From Dysidea avara (lineage: Eukaryota > Porifera > Demospongiae > Dictyoceratida > Dysideidae), in assembly GCF_963678975.1 (NCBI RefSeq), contig NC_089280.1:18405863-18469862 (forward strand): DNA of 64,000 nt, read 5' to 3'. The position numbers were made by a program, and so were the translations under genes. Shown here piece by piece: positions 1-12,218 of this stretch. Positions within the stretch are counted from its first letter, which is position 1; the number at the start of each line of letters is the position of its first letter. A model generated the notes under the pieces. That model made no database searches. It was not told the origin of the DNA and saw only the letters and a list, made by a program, of their open reading frames with translations.

Positions 1-429
1 ATGAGCTGCACAAAGGCGTACATACAGTGACATTGCATTCCATGGTCATAGCCCTTAGTTGGTTTGCAACTGTTTCTGAAACTCACTTGTCTTTTATTAG
101 TAGCATAGGTCATTATTTATGAGTCAAAGTTTACCCTTACAAAGTACAGAATATAATAATAATTACATTGATATGCTTGTAATTACACTGACTTTAAATG
201 ATTAAATACTGAACTGAACTTGTGACTTTATGAACTGTCAAAGTCTAATTAAATTCTCAGTATCAATTACTACAGAACATAGACATTATGTTAATTCCAA
301 CATGTATAAGTTTGCAGAGCAAACAAGATTAGTTATAACAGGTGAGCCTTCATGCTGTAAGAAAGTTTTGTGCTTTAAAATTAGGCATTTTTGAAACAGA
401 TTCTGATACATCTTGTCATCACATTGATC
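1..429. other. 5' flank of secreted gene copy 1
   Basis: AT-rich sequence upstream of the first gene. I see no convincing TATA box; TATAAG near 305 is only a weak match. The last bases before the start codon, CACATTGATC, are identical to those before gene copy 2, so this stretch probably holds part of a shared promoter or 5' untranslated region. A 70-codon GTG-started reading frame that overlaps here is in a different frame from the gene and looks spurious. Confidence 0.4.
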
Positions 430-2057
430 ATGAAGATGTGTACAAGTGCAGTGTATATGTTTGCCTTTATTCTTACAGGTATGTATGTATATATATAGAG
501 TTGTATGGGTATGAGTGCATGCAACATAGGTGTGTGTACTACGTGAAACTGTAGTTATATGCTGTTATATATTTCCCAGTGAATTAGTATGTGCTTAGGT
601 TTAGCATGTAATGTAATATAATTATGGTCTTTATTTATGAAATTTAACTGGCTAGCTATATTGTGATCATAAAGGTACGGTATATTAAGAGGCACATTCT
701 CACAATTCCACAACAAACAAAAAACATCCCAACTTCTTGGCAGTGGGTATAACCAAGCCCAAAAGTTCCTTCGATGTGACTAAAAATGCTTCCATTAAGT
801 TACTATTAATTTTAAAGCTTTTCTATTCAGTAATGACTATAACTTATACTATTATTGCCTTCAGACAAGAGTATGTAGTTGTATATACACCTCAATATTA
901 GCTAAGCTAGGCTACGGACCTGATATTTCACTGCTAGATGTTGCTTCAGCCTGACGGGTACCTTTTGACACACCATAGTACGTGAATGCACACATAATGA
1001 ACTTTACTATATTTTTGCTGACAATTCAAGGTGTCGCCGGATTCACAATAGCATGTTATGGCTTTCCTATAATAGCTATCATGGTTATTGTCCATGTTTC
1101 TGTAGTGGTTGGATTACATACTTTTAATACTGTGAAATGGGCTGAACATAGCTGAAAATAAAATGTAATAGCCTTTTTACTTCAACGGTTGGGGTGCACA
1201 TTCAGATGCAAAATTATGGTATGGCATGTCTGGCACCATAAGGATTCTTTGGTTCACCAGTAAACAAACAAGTACAAGGAAATATTAGAGGGATCATGGA
1301 ATAGAAATAAAAGGTAGCTAGGGAGATTTTATACTCCTGCAGATATACTAGTGGATATTGAGTCTCTAATTCAGTTATGCATATAGGGATTAAATCATAG
1401 TGTATAGTCATTATAGTATATATTGGCAGGTGTAAGCAACTTCCCTTGTTTCGCTTCTTTTAATTTCTATGATCTGCCTCGTTGATTAAAATTTCTAATT
1501 TTCCTTATAATTGTATAGCTAAACTGCAAGTTCAGCTGTCGGGAATCAAAATATATATATTTTGTAAATATATAGGGCTCATGGTTTTGAACTGTTGCAG
1601 TCACCCAATTGTGTTCAAGGAAGAACAGGATAAAGGCACTGCGTACACCATTACAATAGGAAATGATACAGATAAAGTTTACCTGTTAAGAGCTAGAGAT
1701 GACTCAGATGTTGAAGCTGCCTTGGAAGCTGCTGGAATTAGTAAACATAGGAGTTATGTCAATGTAAATGGAGAAATGGAAATGCATGTGTCCTACACAG
1801 TGGATGTGTTTTCTGTAGAAGGAGCTGAATACATGATGCAGAAGTTTGAAGAAATATTGCCAGAACTCTTTAATAATGAAGATAAGGAATATATTAACCG
1901 TTTTATATTGGAAAGCATCAATAGACCAAGAAAAGAGAGGTCCGCAGATTTAATCGAAATTATTCGTGTTTGTTGGAGAGAGTTAGTTGATATTACGTTG
2001 AATTTGACTGTGAATATAAATGTTGAAATTGAAATTATTCAATGTGGATCAGGATGA
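430..2057 (+). CDS. Secreted protein of unknown family, copy 1 (2 exons)
   Basis: I do not recognise the family. I model two exons: 430-478 (ATG, 16 codons plus one base, donor G|GTATGT) and 1576-2057 (acceptor ATATATAG, phase 1), giving 176 residues. Seen: the joined start has a basic n-region (MK), then a hydrophobic run AVYMFAFILT-G-LMVLN ending CCSH, which is a good signal peptide. Next come an NDT glycosylation sequon, the core ARDDSDVEAALEAAGISKH..., EMHVSYTV and EEILPELF, a basic RKER-S site near residue 137, and a tail with two cysteines. The model is supported by copy 2, where both exons align without gaps across the junction and exon 1 is also 49 bp. Inferred: a secreted or membrane-attached precursor cleaved by a furin-type protease. 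A reading frame can be opened from 1482, but it runs through intron sequence and lacks a signal peptide. Function unknown. Confidence 0.72.
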
Positions 2058-3463
2058 TCTATATAGGTAGTAGCATGATAACTCTCTAAGTCATCAGCTT
2101 GTACATAATAGCAATTGTATTACTATATGCAGTCATAAGAAATGTACCAATGTGGTATTACAATTTTGTGTATATGTTCTGTTATAGTCTCATCCTCGTA
2201 GACCCTATTATCTAGAATGGCACTTATTAATATTAGAGATCACTATCTCCACTTAGAGATTATAAGCACTCCCTCCAAAAGGGGGGCACTTATAATGTAT
2301 ACATATTTGATAAGTGCCACCCAGAGAATAACTTTTAAGTGCAACATAGTACTTCATTTATTGTGTAATGCTATATACAATTGCTGTACTTATACAGAAC
2401 ATTAGTCTCATCCTTTCAGACATGAATAAATAAGCCAAGGATGATCACCATGGTTAGTAAACCCATTTGTAGTACAAATGACGTATAAACACATCTGCTC
2501 TATATATTCCACTTGTTTAAATTGATGCAAGCCTCAAACATCGTAACTGATAGGATTTGACAAGGGGTACTAATAGGACAAAATTTATAGTGGAGGGAGG
2601 GGGTGCAAGAATTAGTAAATTAAATTTCATTTGATTTATTGTTTATCCTCTAGGTAATCGGCATAAGCTGTTCTTCCTTACCATAGCAACTGAATACATA
2701 TACAACACATAATACAAACAAATCAAAACACAGAATAAAAAGTACATTAGTTCTAAAATAATAACAACTACACTACACATAAATACAAGCACAACACATA
2801 TAGATTTAGCATAATTAACAAATATAGGAGAAAATGTTAATTTCAAGTTACTAGAAAATGATGCTGTTGAAATGGCTGATACTATGTACAGTGTGCAAAA
2901 TGTACCCAGCATGCAGATCATGCTCCATCTAGGGGTTTGGGAGCATGCCCCCCTGCCCTCCCATAGGGAAATTTAGCCTTCTGAATTTGATAGGAAGATA
3001 ATTTCACAAAAAGTGACTGACATGCTAAAACCCAGTAGTGGAGGAAGTTGAGGGGCTGACCAGAGTAGATTCTCAGTTGGCAGCAGGCAAGCTACAACCA
3101 TTTTAGCTTTTATAAGAGTGTAGTGTATGTTTGTTGACTTCAGTGACCTTGGCATGTTATGTTTTCTTATTAAATTATAAATTGTGAGCATCCGTAATGA
3201 TTGAGCATGATATAAAAATAAATCCACTTAGCAATGAAGAATGCTAATTGTTGCCACATATTGCCACACACCCACATAAACAAACTAAACTTTTCACTCA
3301 GTGAATGAATGATGTTTATGCATGTACTTGAAAGTTAGCTTTCTGGTTTACTTGAAGGGGGTGTGAACTAAAATGGCTTTATGAGCATTTGTCTATGTGC
3401 TGAATAAACAGGTGTTTAATGACAACGATGTGTATGCATGCATGTGGTATGTTTGTGTGCGTG
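2058..3463. other. Intergenic sequence, no gene seen
   Basis: This is the 3' flank of copy 1. AATAAA occurs near 2426, which could be a polyadenylation signal. A 12-bp direct repeat (TAGTCTCATCCT at 2185 and 2403) brackets about 206 bp and may be the target duplication of a small insertion, but I see no terminal inverted repeats. The open frames here (for example 2643-2921 minus and 2973-3227 minus) have no recognisable motifs and low-complexity composition. Confidence 0.4.
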
Positions 3464-3473
3464 TGTGTGTGCG

Positions 3474-3960
<487 letters not shown>

Positions 3961-4000
3961 GCTTTGTGTGTGTGTGTGTGTAGTGTGTGTGTGCGTTCAT

Positions 4001-4860
4001 ATGTACATGGATTCTAATGTAAGATTGTGTATGCTTTTGTTTCAAGTGTATCCTGTCTCCACCATGGTGACCATAACCACTCCATGTACATGAATAAGTA
4101 TCATCACTAACGAAAGTACACACAAACATGTGTACAAGCGCAGAATAAACACAAGCACATGGACACATCATGAAGGTGCACAAACAGATACATGTACAAG
4201 GCCAATATGCACACTCATAAACAAACATACAAGTGTGCTGCGGTATAATATCATGCATAGTTATATTTAACATTTGGCTGTCACATTCTATTCACCCTTG
4301 TGTCAATGATAAGCTACTGACAGATATGGCTCTCTGGGGTGATGTTGAATCACTGAACAAGAATACTGAACAGGGCTACTGGACTGAATTTTACCTTTTC
4401 TAGGCCAATTTTGCAAGTAAAATGCATAGGGTTTTCTTTAAACAACACTTTTTCAATGTTTATTTACAATGTCAGGACTCTTTAAGTTTTGCTAGCAGGA
4501 TCACATTACAAGACATTAGGCCTGCTATGATATGTGACTGGACCATGCAGCAAAAATTGGCTGTGGGATACAAACTACATCCCATCACATAACAGGTTAT
4601 TCATTATTACAATGGAATATCTGAATTTTATGACTTGAATAAAATGCCATTTAGCTAGCCATTTGCAAAAGCAGAAACTTGCATTGTCAGCAAATTGCAT
4701 AAAAGTCATGCAGGTTTGTAAATTTGATGCGCCCATGTGTCCTGTTTCTGCAGACCCAATCATATATCATGAAATCCTGTGACTAGTAAGGTATACACAA
4801 CAGTGAAATATCTAATCCATTATTTGGCTAATTGCAACTAATTTTTAGGATTATTTTCCC
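4001..4860. other. Intergenic sequence, no gene seen
   Basis: AT-rich sequence between the SINE and the LINE relic. No splice-delimited exon, repeat end or RNA gene is recognisable. The frames at 3950-4273 minus and 4575-4763 minus carry no known motif. Confidence 0.35.
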
Positions 4861-4863
4861 TCA

Positions 4864-5620
4864 GTGCTGAAATGTAAACGTCTTCACAATTCACCAAAGT
4901 GTACAATAACCCCACCCTTAAAAATGTATAAACCAAAAACTGTCAGTCCAGTAGTTCATATACATAGTAGGATCATCACTCCTTTTACTATCGATGACTT
5001 GTCCTCTGTAGTGCATCACTCAACCATCAAACTGTTTGCTGATGATGTTACTTTTCATAATGAGGTTAAATGCTATGAGGACTGTGAGAAGTATTTCAAC
5101 AACATTATTTATCTTTGGACTGTTAATGGGCAACTCACATAACTCACTAAAGCATACTAACTGTATTGGCGGTTCTTCACAATTTCTTGGAAATTGGTTG
5201 TTTGATATTTAGGAGTTTATATCAACATAACACTTAATTAGCCTGACCACATTCACAAAGCAGCTGCTAAAGCTGAACTTATTGTGCCATTCACCTTGGG
5301 GTGCTCCTCTTTTAGTCAAATCTTCCCACCATTATCTCTCCAAATTTAAAGGATTTTATGCACCATTTTCTAACCAGTGTTAAGAGTATGCTACACAAGT
5401 GTGGAACCCCCATGTATACTAAAGACATTGATATCGAATCTGTTCAGCAAAGAGCTGCTCACTAGGCTGTAGGCAGCTGATAGGATCCTGTTTTAATATA
5501 AAATCTTGGGCCAAGTCATCTGCAGAATGCGTTTCTTATGTGCCACCTTGGAAACTCGTTGAATTATCTCTGTCTGTCTTTCCTCTATAGCATTCTTCAC
5601 AAAATGTTCTCCTCATTGTG
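4864..5620 (+). pseudogene. Non-LTR retrotransposon reverse transcriptase fragment
   Basis: The frame 4864-5142 contains DDLSSVVHHSTIKLFADDVT, which matches the palm motif (F/Y-A-D-D box) of non-LTR reverse transcriptases of the CR1/jockey/L2 type. Downstream, in shifted frames, are remnants of the same protein: a GVYINITLN-like thumb motif near 5210, a VWNPHV motif near 5400 and QQRAA near 5445. Stops and frameshifts separate these pieces, so it is dead. No 5' end, ORF1 or endonuclease is visible, consistent with 5' truncation. Plus orientation. Confidence 0.75.
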
Positions 5621-6940
5621 TTAACCAAAACCAAATTTGTTTATGGTTGATTAACTGACAAGATTTCTTACTAACTAGGGTGGAGGGTGGGGGTATACTT
5701 ACCTCGGAAATTTTTGAAACATTGTTAGATTGAATTTGAAAGTACAAATGATGAAATGATCGAGACCTGGAAGTAGGAAATGGGAACAAATTCAAAATAT
5801 ATACAGTAAATACAAGCCAAATGTTTATTAGATTTTTGTAGTGGATTGTAAGAAGAACATACTGTAACTAAAGATTGGGGTACTTTAATAGAGCGGTCAA
5901 AAGTATTCTAATTGTATGTAAGTTAGATTGTAAGGTAATTTTAGTGGACCACAATGTACTGTGGGCATCTTACAGGGATTTGACTAAAAGTACCTGAAGA
6001 TCCAACTTCGAGATTGCCATTTTAAAAGGTTTCCATTTCATATATACACATGACAATTTTGACTATAATTTCTGTGGTGCAGCAGTGCAGCTTGCTATTG
6101 ATAGGCTTTTCGCTACAACTTACTAACACAATCATCATTTACAACTAACTAAAAGTCATTTCAACTAGCAACTAGCCCCCTTTTTAGTGTCTGTTGCATG
6201 TGTAGCTATTACATGAAAACAGATAATACATGAATATCATACAAGATCAATAAAAGTGTGTATGACTGACCTTCATTGTAACCTATGGATGGCCTGACAA
6301 AATATCTGTGCACCAGCCCTGACTAGGTGCAGACTGTGTAGTGTAATGTACACGTGTAGAAGACTTTTACATTACACTTCTAATAAGAAATTTACACAAT
6401 AGTCAATAGCTAGCAGTTCCCAAGATGTCAAACCTTTATAATCTTAGAACTGCCTGGTGGAAGCCACAATTCAAAGGATATTAGCATTGTTACCTCCTAA
6501 GGTAAAAAAAAAACATAGTACATTATCGCAAGTCACAGAAGGATAAAAGGTATAATCAAGAGTACGTGTAATATTTTTATTATGTACTCTCGGTATAATT
6601 GTATAGTAATCTAGTACTTTTTACCATTCAACAATTGTCATCATGCCTCAGTATACAAAATTTATCAAGTACATCTGTATTCATAGTTCTCTGTATGGAA
6701 TTGTGAGTAAGTGTTGATACAATTAGGATTATTTCTATAGAATCAGGTAAATTCCTCATTGCTTTGTTAAACTGTATGTATTAGAAAATGGTCTTCATAC
6801 TCCTTGGCTTTGCCTCAAGTTTTAAAATCACAAAGTTCTTTATGGCTGGTTTCTAACATTAAACTTAGTGTAGGAGCACTATATACTCAATCTGGTGAGG
6901 TGAACTGACCTGAACTTTGTTACTTTAAAGTTTAAATGGT
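5621..6940. other. Intergenic sequence upstream of gene copy 2
   Basis: AT-rich with no recognisable gene. A hairpin-like pair (CAAGAGTAC... near 6558 and ...GTACTCTCGG near 6585) belongs to the dispersed CAAGAGT hairpins reported separately. The stretch 6190-6310 (GATCAATAAAAGTGT...) resembles 34720-34810, so it is probably an old dispersed repeat. Confidence 0.4.
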
Positions 6941-6950
6941 CTAGTCTGAG

Positions 6951-6958
6951 TATAAATA
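6951..6958 (+). promoter_or_regulatory. Possible TATA box of gene copy 2
   Basis: TATAAATA, about 140 bp before the start codon at 7099. The stretch between has no upstream ATG in good context except one at 6972. Spacing fits a core promoter plus a short 5' untranslated region. No matching TATA box is obvious before copy 1. Confidence 0.35.
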
Positions 6959-7098
6959 GAAGACCAAAGAATGCATGCACCAACTTACAAGGGTTTATAG
7001 AGTATAGTCTACTTACTAAATGTCATTCAGTAATAGATTGGATTTATCAGTAGATTGAGTGAACAAATACACACTTTCTGCTAATGCTCACATTGATC

Positions 7099-10000
7099 AT
7101 GAAGAATTTGAAGACTACTGTGCTTGCTATTGGGTTCACTATAACAGGTATATTATAGCTTTAGTGATGGGATAATGATCATGAAAATATGTTATGAATT
7201 TGCAAAAAGGTGCCTTTCTTCACATACAAAATTTTACCCAATTTTTGAACTTTGATGCTTTATGAGTTACAAATAATATTTCAATGCATGCAGCTAAATT
7301 ATCTGGCTACATTTTGAAACTAAGAGTAAGTTAACTAGTATAAGGAATCAAGTGTTATTTGCTGGCACGTAAAATGTGTGGAAAAGGTACACAGTAAATT
7401 CAAATGGATCAATGACATTCAACCTCCATGGGTAAATTGAAATTTTGATTAAAATGACCATCTAGAGTTGGTTGTAACCGGGGTAGGCATTTGAACTGAA
7501 CCAGTCAAAATAACTAGAGAAGATCACCATAACTGTTCACTTAGGATGTTGCACTAACGTAGTTTGGTAATTTCAGTGTGTATATTGTCAAGTCTACTAT
7601 GGTAAGGTTTAGATGACCAGCTACATGGTTAAATTTACATTGATACATTGGTCGTTATAACATTTGTGGTTAATATCTTTACATCCCACAACTCTATAAT
7701 GTTTAAAGTATTAAGATGCAGTATGTAACAACTATTGTGAATGTGTCATAAATAGATTAATGTATGTTACTGGGTTACATAGGCTAATGTGCTTGTGTAT
7801 AGATTTACGTTTATAAGATAAGATAATCTAATCCAAAACAGCCAAGCTGTAAACAAAGTGTGCGGCCCTCAAAAAGGCTATGGTGAAAAAAGATGTGAAA
7901 TCCAAGGTGGCGGCCAAGAAATGGCTGTGATGGTAGGTTAATGGTAAAAATTTTAATAACGACAATTCAGGTGAATTTTTGCCAAGACAAGTGGCACAAA
8001 AATTCACCTGAATTGTCGTTATTAAAATTTTTACGATTAACCTACCATCACAGCCATTTCTTGGCCGCCACCTTGGATTTCACATCATTTTTCACCATAG
8101 CCTTTTTGAGGGCTGCACACTTTTTTTACAGCTTGGCTGTTTTGGATTAGATTTCATTTCTTTTCGTATTTGTATACCCCAAAGCCGGCCTATGGCCAGC
8201 TTTGGGACTTTTTAACCTATCTTTTTTTCTTTACTACAGGAAGAAGAAAAGATGAAGTAGATGTACTTTAAATATTTTACCAGTAAATGTACAAATTATA
8301 TGTATAATACATATATTGATTACAGAAATCTCCATGGTGGTTTCTTTGTAACTGAACACTCTACAAGGTGACTTCTTCTAGATGCTCTCTCTACAGGGTG
8401 AATCGTTTGTAGCTGAACGATCTACAAGGTAACTTCTTCTAGCTGATCTCTCTACAGGGTGATTTGTTTGTAGCTGAATTCTGTACAGGTGATTTGTTTG
8501 CAGCTGAGCTCTTTACAGAATGGTTTCTTTGTAGCTGAACTCTCTACAAGGTAACTTCTTCTAACTGATCTTTCTACAGGGCAATTTGTTTGTGGCTGAA
8601 TTTTCTACAGGGTGATTTCTTTGCAGCTGAACTCTCTACATGGTAGTTTCTTTGTAAACAAATCGCCCTGTAGAGAGATCAACAGAAGAAGTTACCTTGC
8701 AGAGAGTTCAGCTACAAAGAAACCATCATGTAGAGAGTTTAGCTACAAACAAATCACCCTGTAGAGAGATCAGCTAGAAGAAGTTACCTTGTAGAGAGTT
8801 CAGCTAGTAGCTGAACTCTCTAAATGGTGGTTTCTTTGTAGCTGAGCTCTACAAGGTGATTTCTTCTAGCTGAACTATCTCTTTCCATAGTTGCATGAAC
8901 TCCCTACAAGGTAACTTCTTCTAGCTAATCTCTCTACAGGGTGAATTGTTTGTAGCTGATCTCTCTACAGGGTGACTTGTTTGTAGTTGATCTCTATACA
9001 GGTTACTTGTTTCTAGCTGATCTCTTGAATTCTCTTCAGGGTGACTGCTCTATTAGGATGACTGCTCTATTAGAGTATCTCGATCTCGCACTTGCTGCAC
9101 CAAGTTGGATTTCGTGTTATAACTCTGTGGCTTTAAGTCTGATTCTTCTACACCATTGATGAGCCTTTCTAAGATGATTACTCCATCTGTACAACGATTT
9201 TCAAAGCATTACCCCAAGCGGTTTATCTGGTAGGCGTGGCAAGCAGTCGTTTTTTATTAGTTAATCTCGATTGCATAATTGTTACACACTGTTGGTTTTT
9301 TCGTTGTATCTTCCTGGTTTTTAGCTCAATTTCTTTCAAACCACAAAAGGTTTGAGGTTCAATAGTTAACCTATTCACCCACCGATTTTCAGCTTCTTCC
9401 CATACGCGGTTTACCCTGTAGGTGTGACAACATATTGGTGTTATTTTTCGTGAATAATCGGCTAATCGCTCACAACTCTTTGCCTGTTTATCGTATTCCA
9501 GCCAAAGTTGGTACCGAGATGCGCCTTTATACCAGCGTTGAAACCGGGTCACTACTGCTGACTCGGATGACCCACTGACCCGGATTGCTCAGACCGGGAT
9601 TAATTAAAGCCGAGGCGTGCGATAAGAGCTATGTTTCGGGCGAGGTTTCGGGTAGTCTCGAGCGAGCGAGACTACGTTTTGAGTGTTCGATTCGTGTTGA
9701 GTAAATGAGTAGTTATGAGATAACTAAGCTGGTAAGTTTATAATTTAAAATCAGTCAGTGGGTTTTGGTTCCACGTAGCTACTGCGAGTTTACAGACAGC
9801 AATTGTGTGTGGCTTCGTGCATACCTAGTATTACAATTTCCCAATATATTGGAGTGGATGTGGCTCACAAAAGTACTTATCCTACTGTAAGACTTGACTA
9901 TATACAACTCTTACGGTAATCGATTAGTGGGCGTGGCTACACGTAAGCTTGCAGACAGCCAACGGACACAGTTTCGTGCTACACACCGTACTTACTATTA

Positions 10001-11101
10001 AATGGGCGTGGCTGAGCGTACGTTTGTAACGCGATAAGAGGGCGTGGCTCATAAAAGAGCTACGCGATAGCGTTTATAAGTTTCCACATCGTCAAACGAA
10101 CAATTTCGTTTCTCACGTGATCCAATCCGGGTCAGACCCGGATAATTTGTAAACCGGGTCAGATCCGGATGATCGGGTTGACCCGACCAGGTTTCAACGC
10201 TGCTTTATACTCCCCTTCTGTGTGCCAAATTTCAAGGCAATCGGATATGGCGTTCGAGTTTTATAGCAGTTTTTGTAAGTGTGCGACAAGAGGAAGAACA
10301 ATAAGAAGAAAAAAAAACGATGAAACTAAGCCAATTTGTGAAGTCGGGAACGCGTGAAGCGATTTCGCTCACATTTGGAATGTGGAGTACTGAAGTTGGA
10401 GGGCATGTCCACAGCAAAAATCGTCTTGTTTCATCAAGGAAGCACAGAGCTACGGAGGTGCGAAAATTGCGTTTTCTTTATTCCTGTCAATATACTAACG
10501 GGTGTTGCGCGCCGGCTTCTTGGGCCGCACGACACACTACCGTGTTGTCTTGATAATATGTGTCTACGTTATTTAAAAAGAATTATTTGTATGTATATAC
10601 GTAGCATTCATGATACTGAGCAGTCACAGTCATCCGATTGCTGTAACTGAAGAAGAAGAGGATGGATTTACCACATACACTATTGAAATAGGCAACGAGA
10701 CAAATCCAGTTTACCAGTTGAGAGCTAGAGATGATCCAGAAGTAGAAATTGCCTTGGAGGCTATTGGAATAAGTAAACATCGGAGCTATGTCAACGAAGA
10801 TGGGAGAACAGAAATGCATGTGTCATACACAGTGAATGTGTCTAATATTGAAGAAGCTGAATATGTTGTGCAAAAATTTGAAGAGATTTTGCCAGAGCTT
10901 TTTGATGACAAAGATAAAGAGTATGTTAGCCATGTTATCACTGAAAGCATTGATGAATCAAGGAGAAAGAGGTCCACAACCGACGTAGTCGTTCATCTCT
11001 GCTGGAAAATAATTGAGCTTGGTATACGTATACTCATTGAATGTTACTACCCATTTCCAGGACCATTTCCAGGATCAGGAATCATTCCACGCTTTGAATA
11101 G
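7099..11101 (+). CDS. Secreted protein of unknown family, copy 2 (2 exons)
   Basis: Two exons: 7099-7147 (donor G|GTATATT) and 10605-11101 (acceptor ATACGTAG, phase 1), giving 181 residues. Seen: exon 1 encodes MKNLKTTVLAIGFTIT and exon 2 opens FMILSSHSHPI, together a clear signal peptide. Then an acidic EEEED stretch, an NET sequon, ARDDPEVEIALEAIGISKH..., EMHVSYTVNV, QKFEEILPELF, a classic RRKR-S convertase site near residue 140, and a tail HLCWKIIELGIRILIEC with a proline/glycine end. The same layout in copy 1, with substitutions but no frame breaks, argues for a real gene. The 3.46-kb intron carries a 2.73-kb Helitron-like element, itself hit by a hAT MITE. Product function is unknown; a processed secreted peptide or matrix protein would fit. 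Confidence 0.75.
7294..7825 (+). repeat. Segmental duplication block, intron of copy 2
   Basis: This intron segment is nearly identical to 15774-16300 upstream of copy 3. Both hold landmarks such as GAAAAGGTACACAGTAAATT and GTTGTAACCGGGGTAGGC, with small indels. The similarity stops about 147 bp after exon 1 of copy 2, so exon 1 was not included in the duplicate or was lost from it. Confidence 0.85.
7828..8150. repeat. Terminal foldback of element A
   Basis: Near-perfect inverted repeat of about 150 bp per arm around a loop of about 20 bp near 7980-8000. Ends are CTAATCCAAAACAGCC and GGCTGTTTTGGATTAG. Corresponding foldbacks lie at 41510-41807, 46103-46430, 51052-51293 and 62253-62570. Confidence 0.92.
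8325..9045 (-). repeat. Minisatellite array of element A
   Basis: Units of 30-31 bp, here in reverse orientation (for example CTCTACAGGGTGATTTGTTTG). An internal orientation switch near 8655-8815 leaves a few units in forward orientation, forming an inverted pair. It is the shortest array of the family. Confidence 0.9.
9543..10202. mobile_element. hAT-type MITE nested in element A
   Basis: Terminal inverted repeats CAGCGTTGAAACC and GGTTTCAACGCTG bound 660 bp. An exact 8-bp target duplication CTTTATAC lies at 9535-9542 and 10203-10210. The 8-bp duplication and CAG-type ends are the hAT signature. The interior has repeated GGGCGTGGCT boxes and pairs of ACCCGGAT-type motifs near both ends. No transposase frame. 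Confidence 0.88.
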
Positions 11102-11446
11102 TGATGTGTTGACTGCTACAATAAGACCCAATGTATGCATGTATTATAAATTTCATTCTACAATTGTATGATGCTGTGTGTTCATAGTACTAGTGGAATT
11201 GAACATGTCATACAGCACAAGGGTGCATGCATCTAGTAGTTATATAAAAGGTTTTACAACAAAATCGGATTAGCTGAACAGTATGTATGTCACCGTACCC
11301 CGACAGAGTAGTTAGTGACTACCAACAAAAAATGATACGTACCTAAATCACAATCATGAATAACTGGCATAAAAATAACAACAAGGTGATGTGTACCAAT
11401 TGAAAAATATACTCATTCCTAGGAAGGATATATTTTTGATATACTA

Positions 11447-11529
11447 CAGTGAAGCCTCTCATCCCTGTAATCCAGTATACATTACTCTGTAATCTTACAA
11501 CACAATTTTCTAATTGAGAGGTTTCTCTG
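11447..11529. mobile_element. Small pogo-type MITE
   Basis: Starts CAGTGAAGCCTCTCA and ends GAGAGGTTTCTCTG, 83 bp, flanked on both sides by TA. A 130-bp relative sits at the equivalent place after copy 3 (18584-18713). Confidence 0.6.
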
Positions 11530-11946
11530 TATCTCCATTTCTCATTAATACATTCCTGAGCACTGATAGCAGTGTACACAGCTATACATAGCTACGTGAA
11601 ATTGAAATACATGCGGCACAATCATTTTTGAAATTGATGAAACACATACTTAGATTACTAGACTTGTGATATAACCAAGAGTCCTCTTACTATGGACTCT
11701 TGGTACAATCACGTAAAATTCTATCCCACTGAACCTGTAAACTAATCAAAAAAAAGTAGGATATGGTAGTTAAACCCCACAAATGAAAGTTAAACCCCGA
11801 GAATCCTTTAATGTGAAAAACATAATTTACACTTTCAATTCAAAGCCATATTATATTCTAAAACTACAAGCACAGCAAAATTGAAACCACAATTAGCTAG
11901 CCTCATTGTCATATTACTTATGAAGTCAAGTGCTACAAAGTAATAG

Positions 11947-12043
11947 TAAGAGACCTACCATGAGGATCTTCATGATTTTAAAAACCCAATGTGAAGTCGA
12001 GGTTTTTTAAAGCCACAAAGATCTGAATGGGTGGTCTTTAACT
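11947..12043. repeat. Hairpin repeat (GAGACCTAC family)
   Basis: Imperfect inverted repeat: GAGACCTACCATGAGGATCTT...TTTTAAAAACC against a complementary right arm ending GGGTGGTCTTTA. A second copy lies at 56449-56551. Only hairpin arms, no coding potential. Confidence 0.55.
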
Positions 12044-12170
12044 GACTTAGAAAATGGTGTGGGTGTATTTATATTAATAGATGAATTGACTGATTGTGGG
12101 TTGAGTAAAACATCATGCCATCATATTTGCACAAAATGTAAACCCACAATCACTTTCTGAATTGTTGTAG

Positions 12171-12218
12171 CTCACTGATCTGCTCTGTCTCCTGAGGAAG
12201 GCATAGCAGATCAGTGAG
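12171..12218. repeat. Perfect-arm hairpin
   Basis: Arms CTCACTGATCTGCT and AGCAGATCAGTGAG (14 bp, exact) separated by about 20 bp containing CTGAGGAAG. Role unknown. Confidence 0.7.

Larger units (their letters stand above)
7828..10553 (-). mobile_element. Helitron-like satellite-bearing element, copy A
   Basis: Inverted copy inside the intron of secreted gene 2. Read on the minus strand: left end TCAAGAC at 10553 after an A, a roughly 850-bp GC-richer left region, a short minisatellite array (about 9045-8325), a linker with TACATTTACTGGTAAAATAT, and the terminal foldback at 7828-8150. The equivalent intron of copy 3 lacks it entirely. A hAT MITE (9543-10202) is nested in its left region. 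No transposase or helicase is encoded, so it is non-autonomous. Helitron/Helentron (HINE) assignment rests on the A|TC start, minisatellite core and terminal hairpin; no replicase link can be seen. Confidence 0.75.

Noticed and set aside
1482..1575. Start of secreted copy 1 at the ATG at 1482
   Set aside because: The stretch 1482-1575 has no counterpart in copies 2 and 3 and no signal peptide; the spliced model from 430 aligns with copy 2 throughout.
7828..10553. Clear target-site duplication for the Helitron-like element
   Set aside because: Flanks share only short AT-rich words (GATAAT); across copies there is no consistent duplication, which is why a Helitron-like mode is preferred but not proven.
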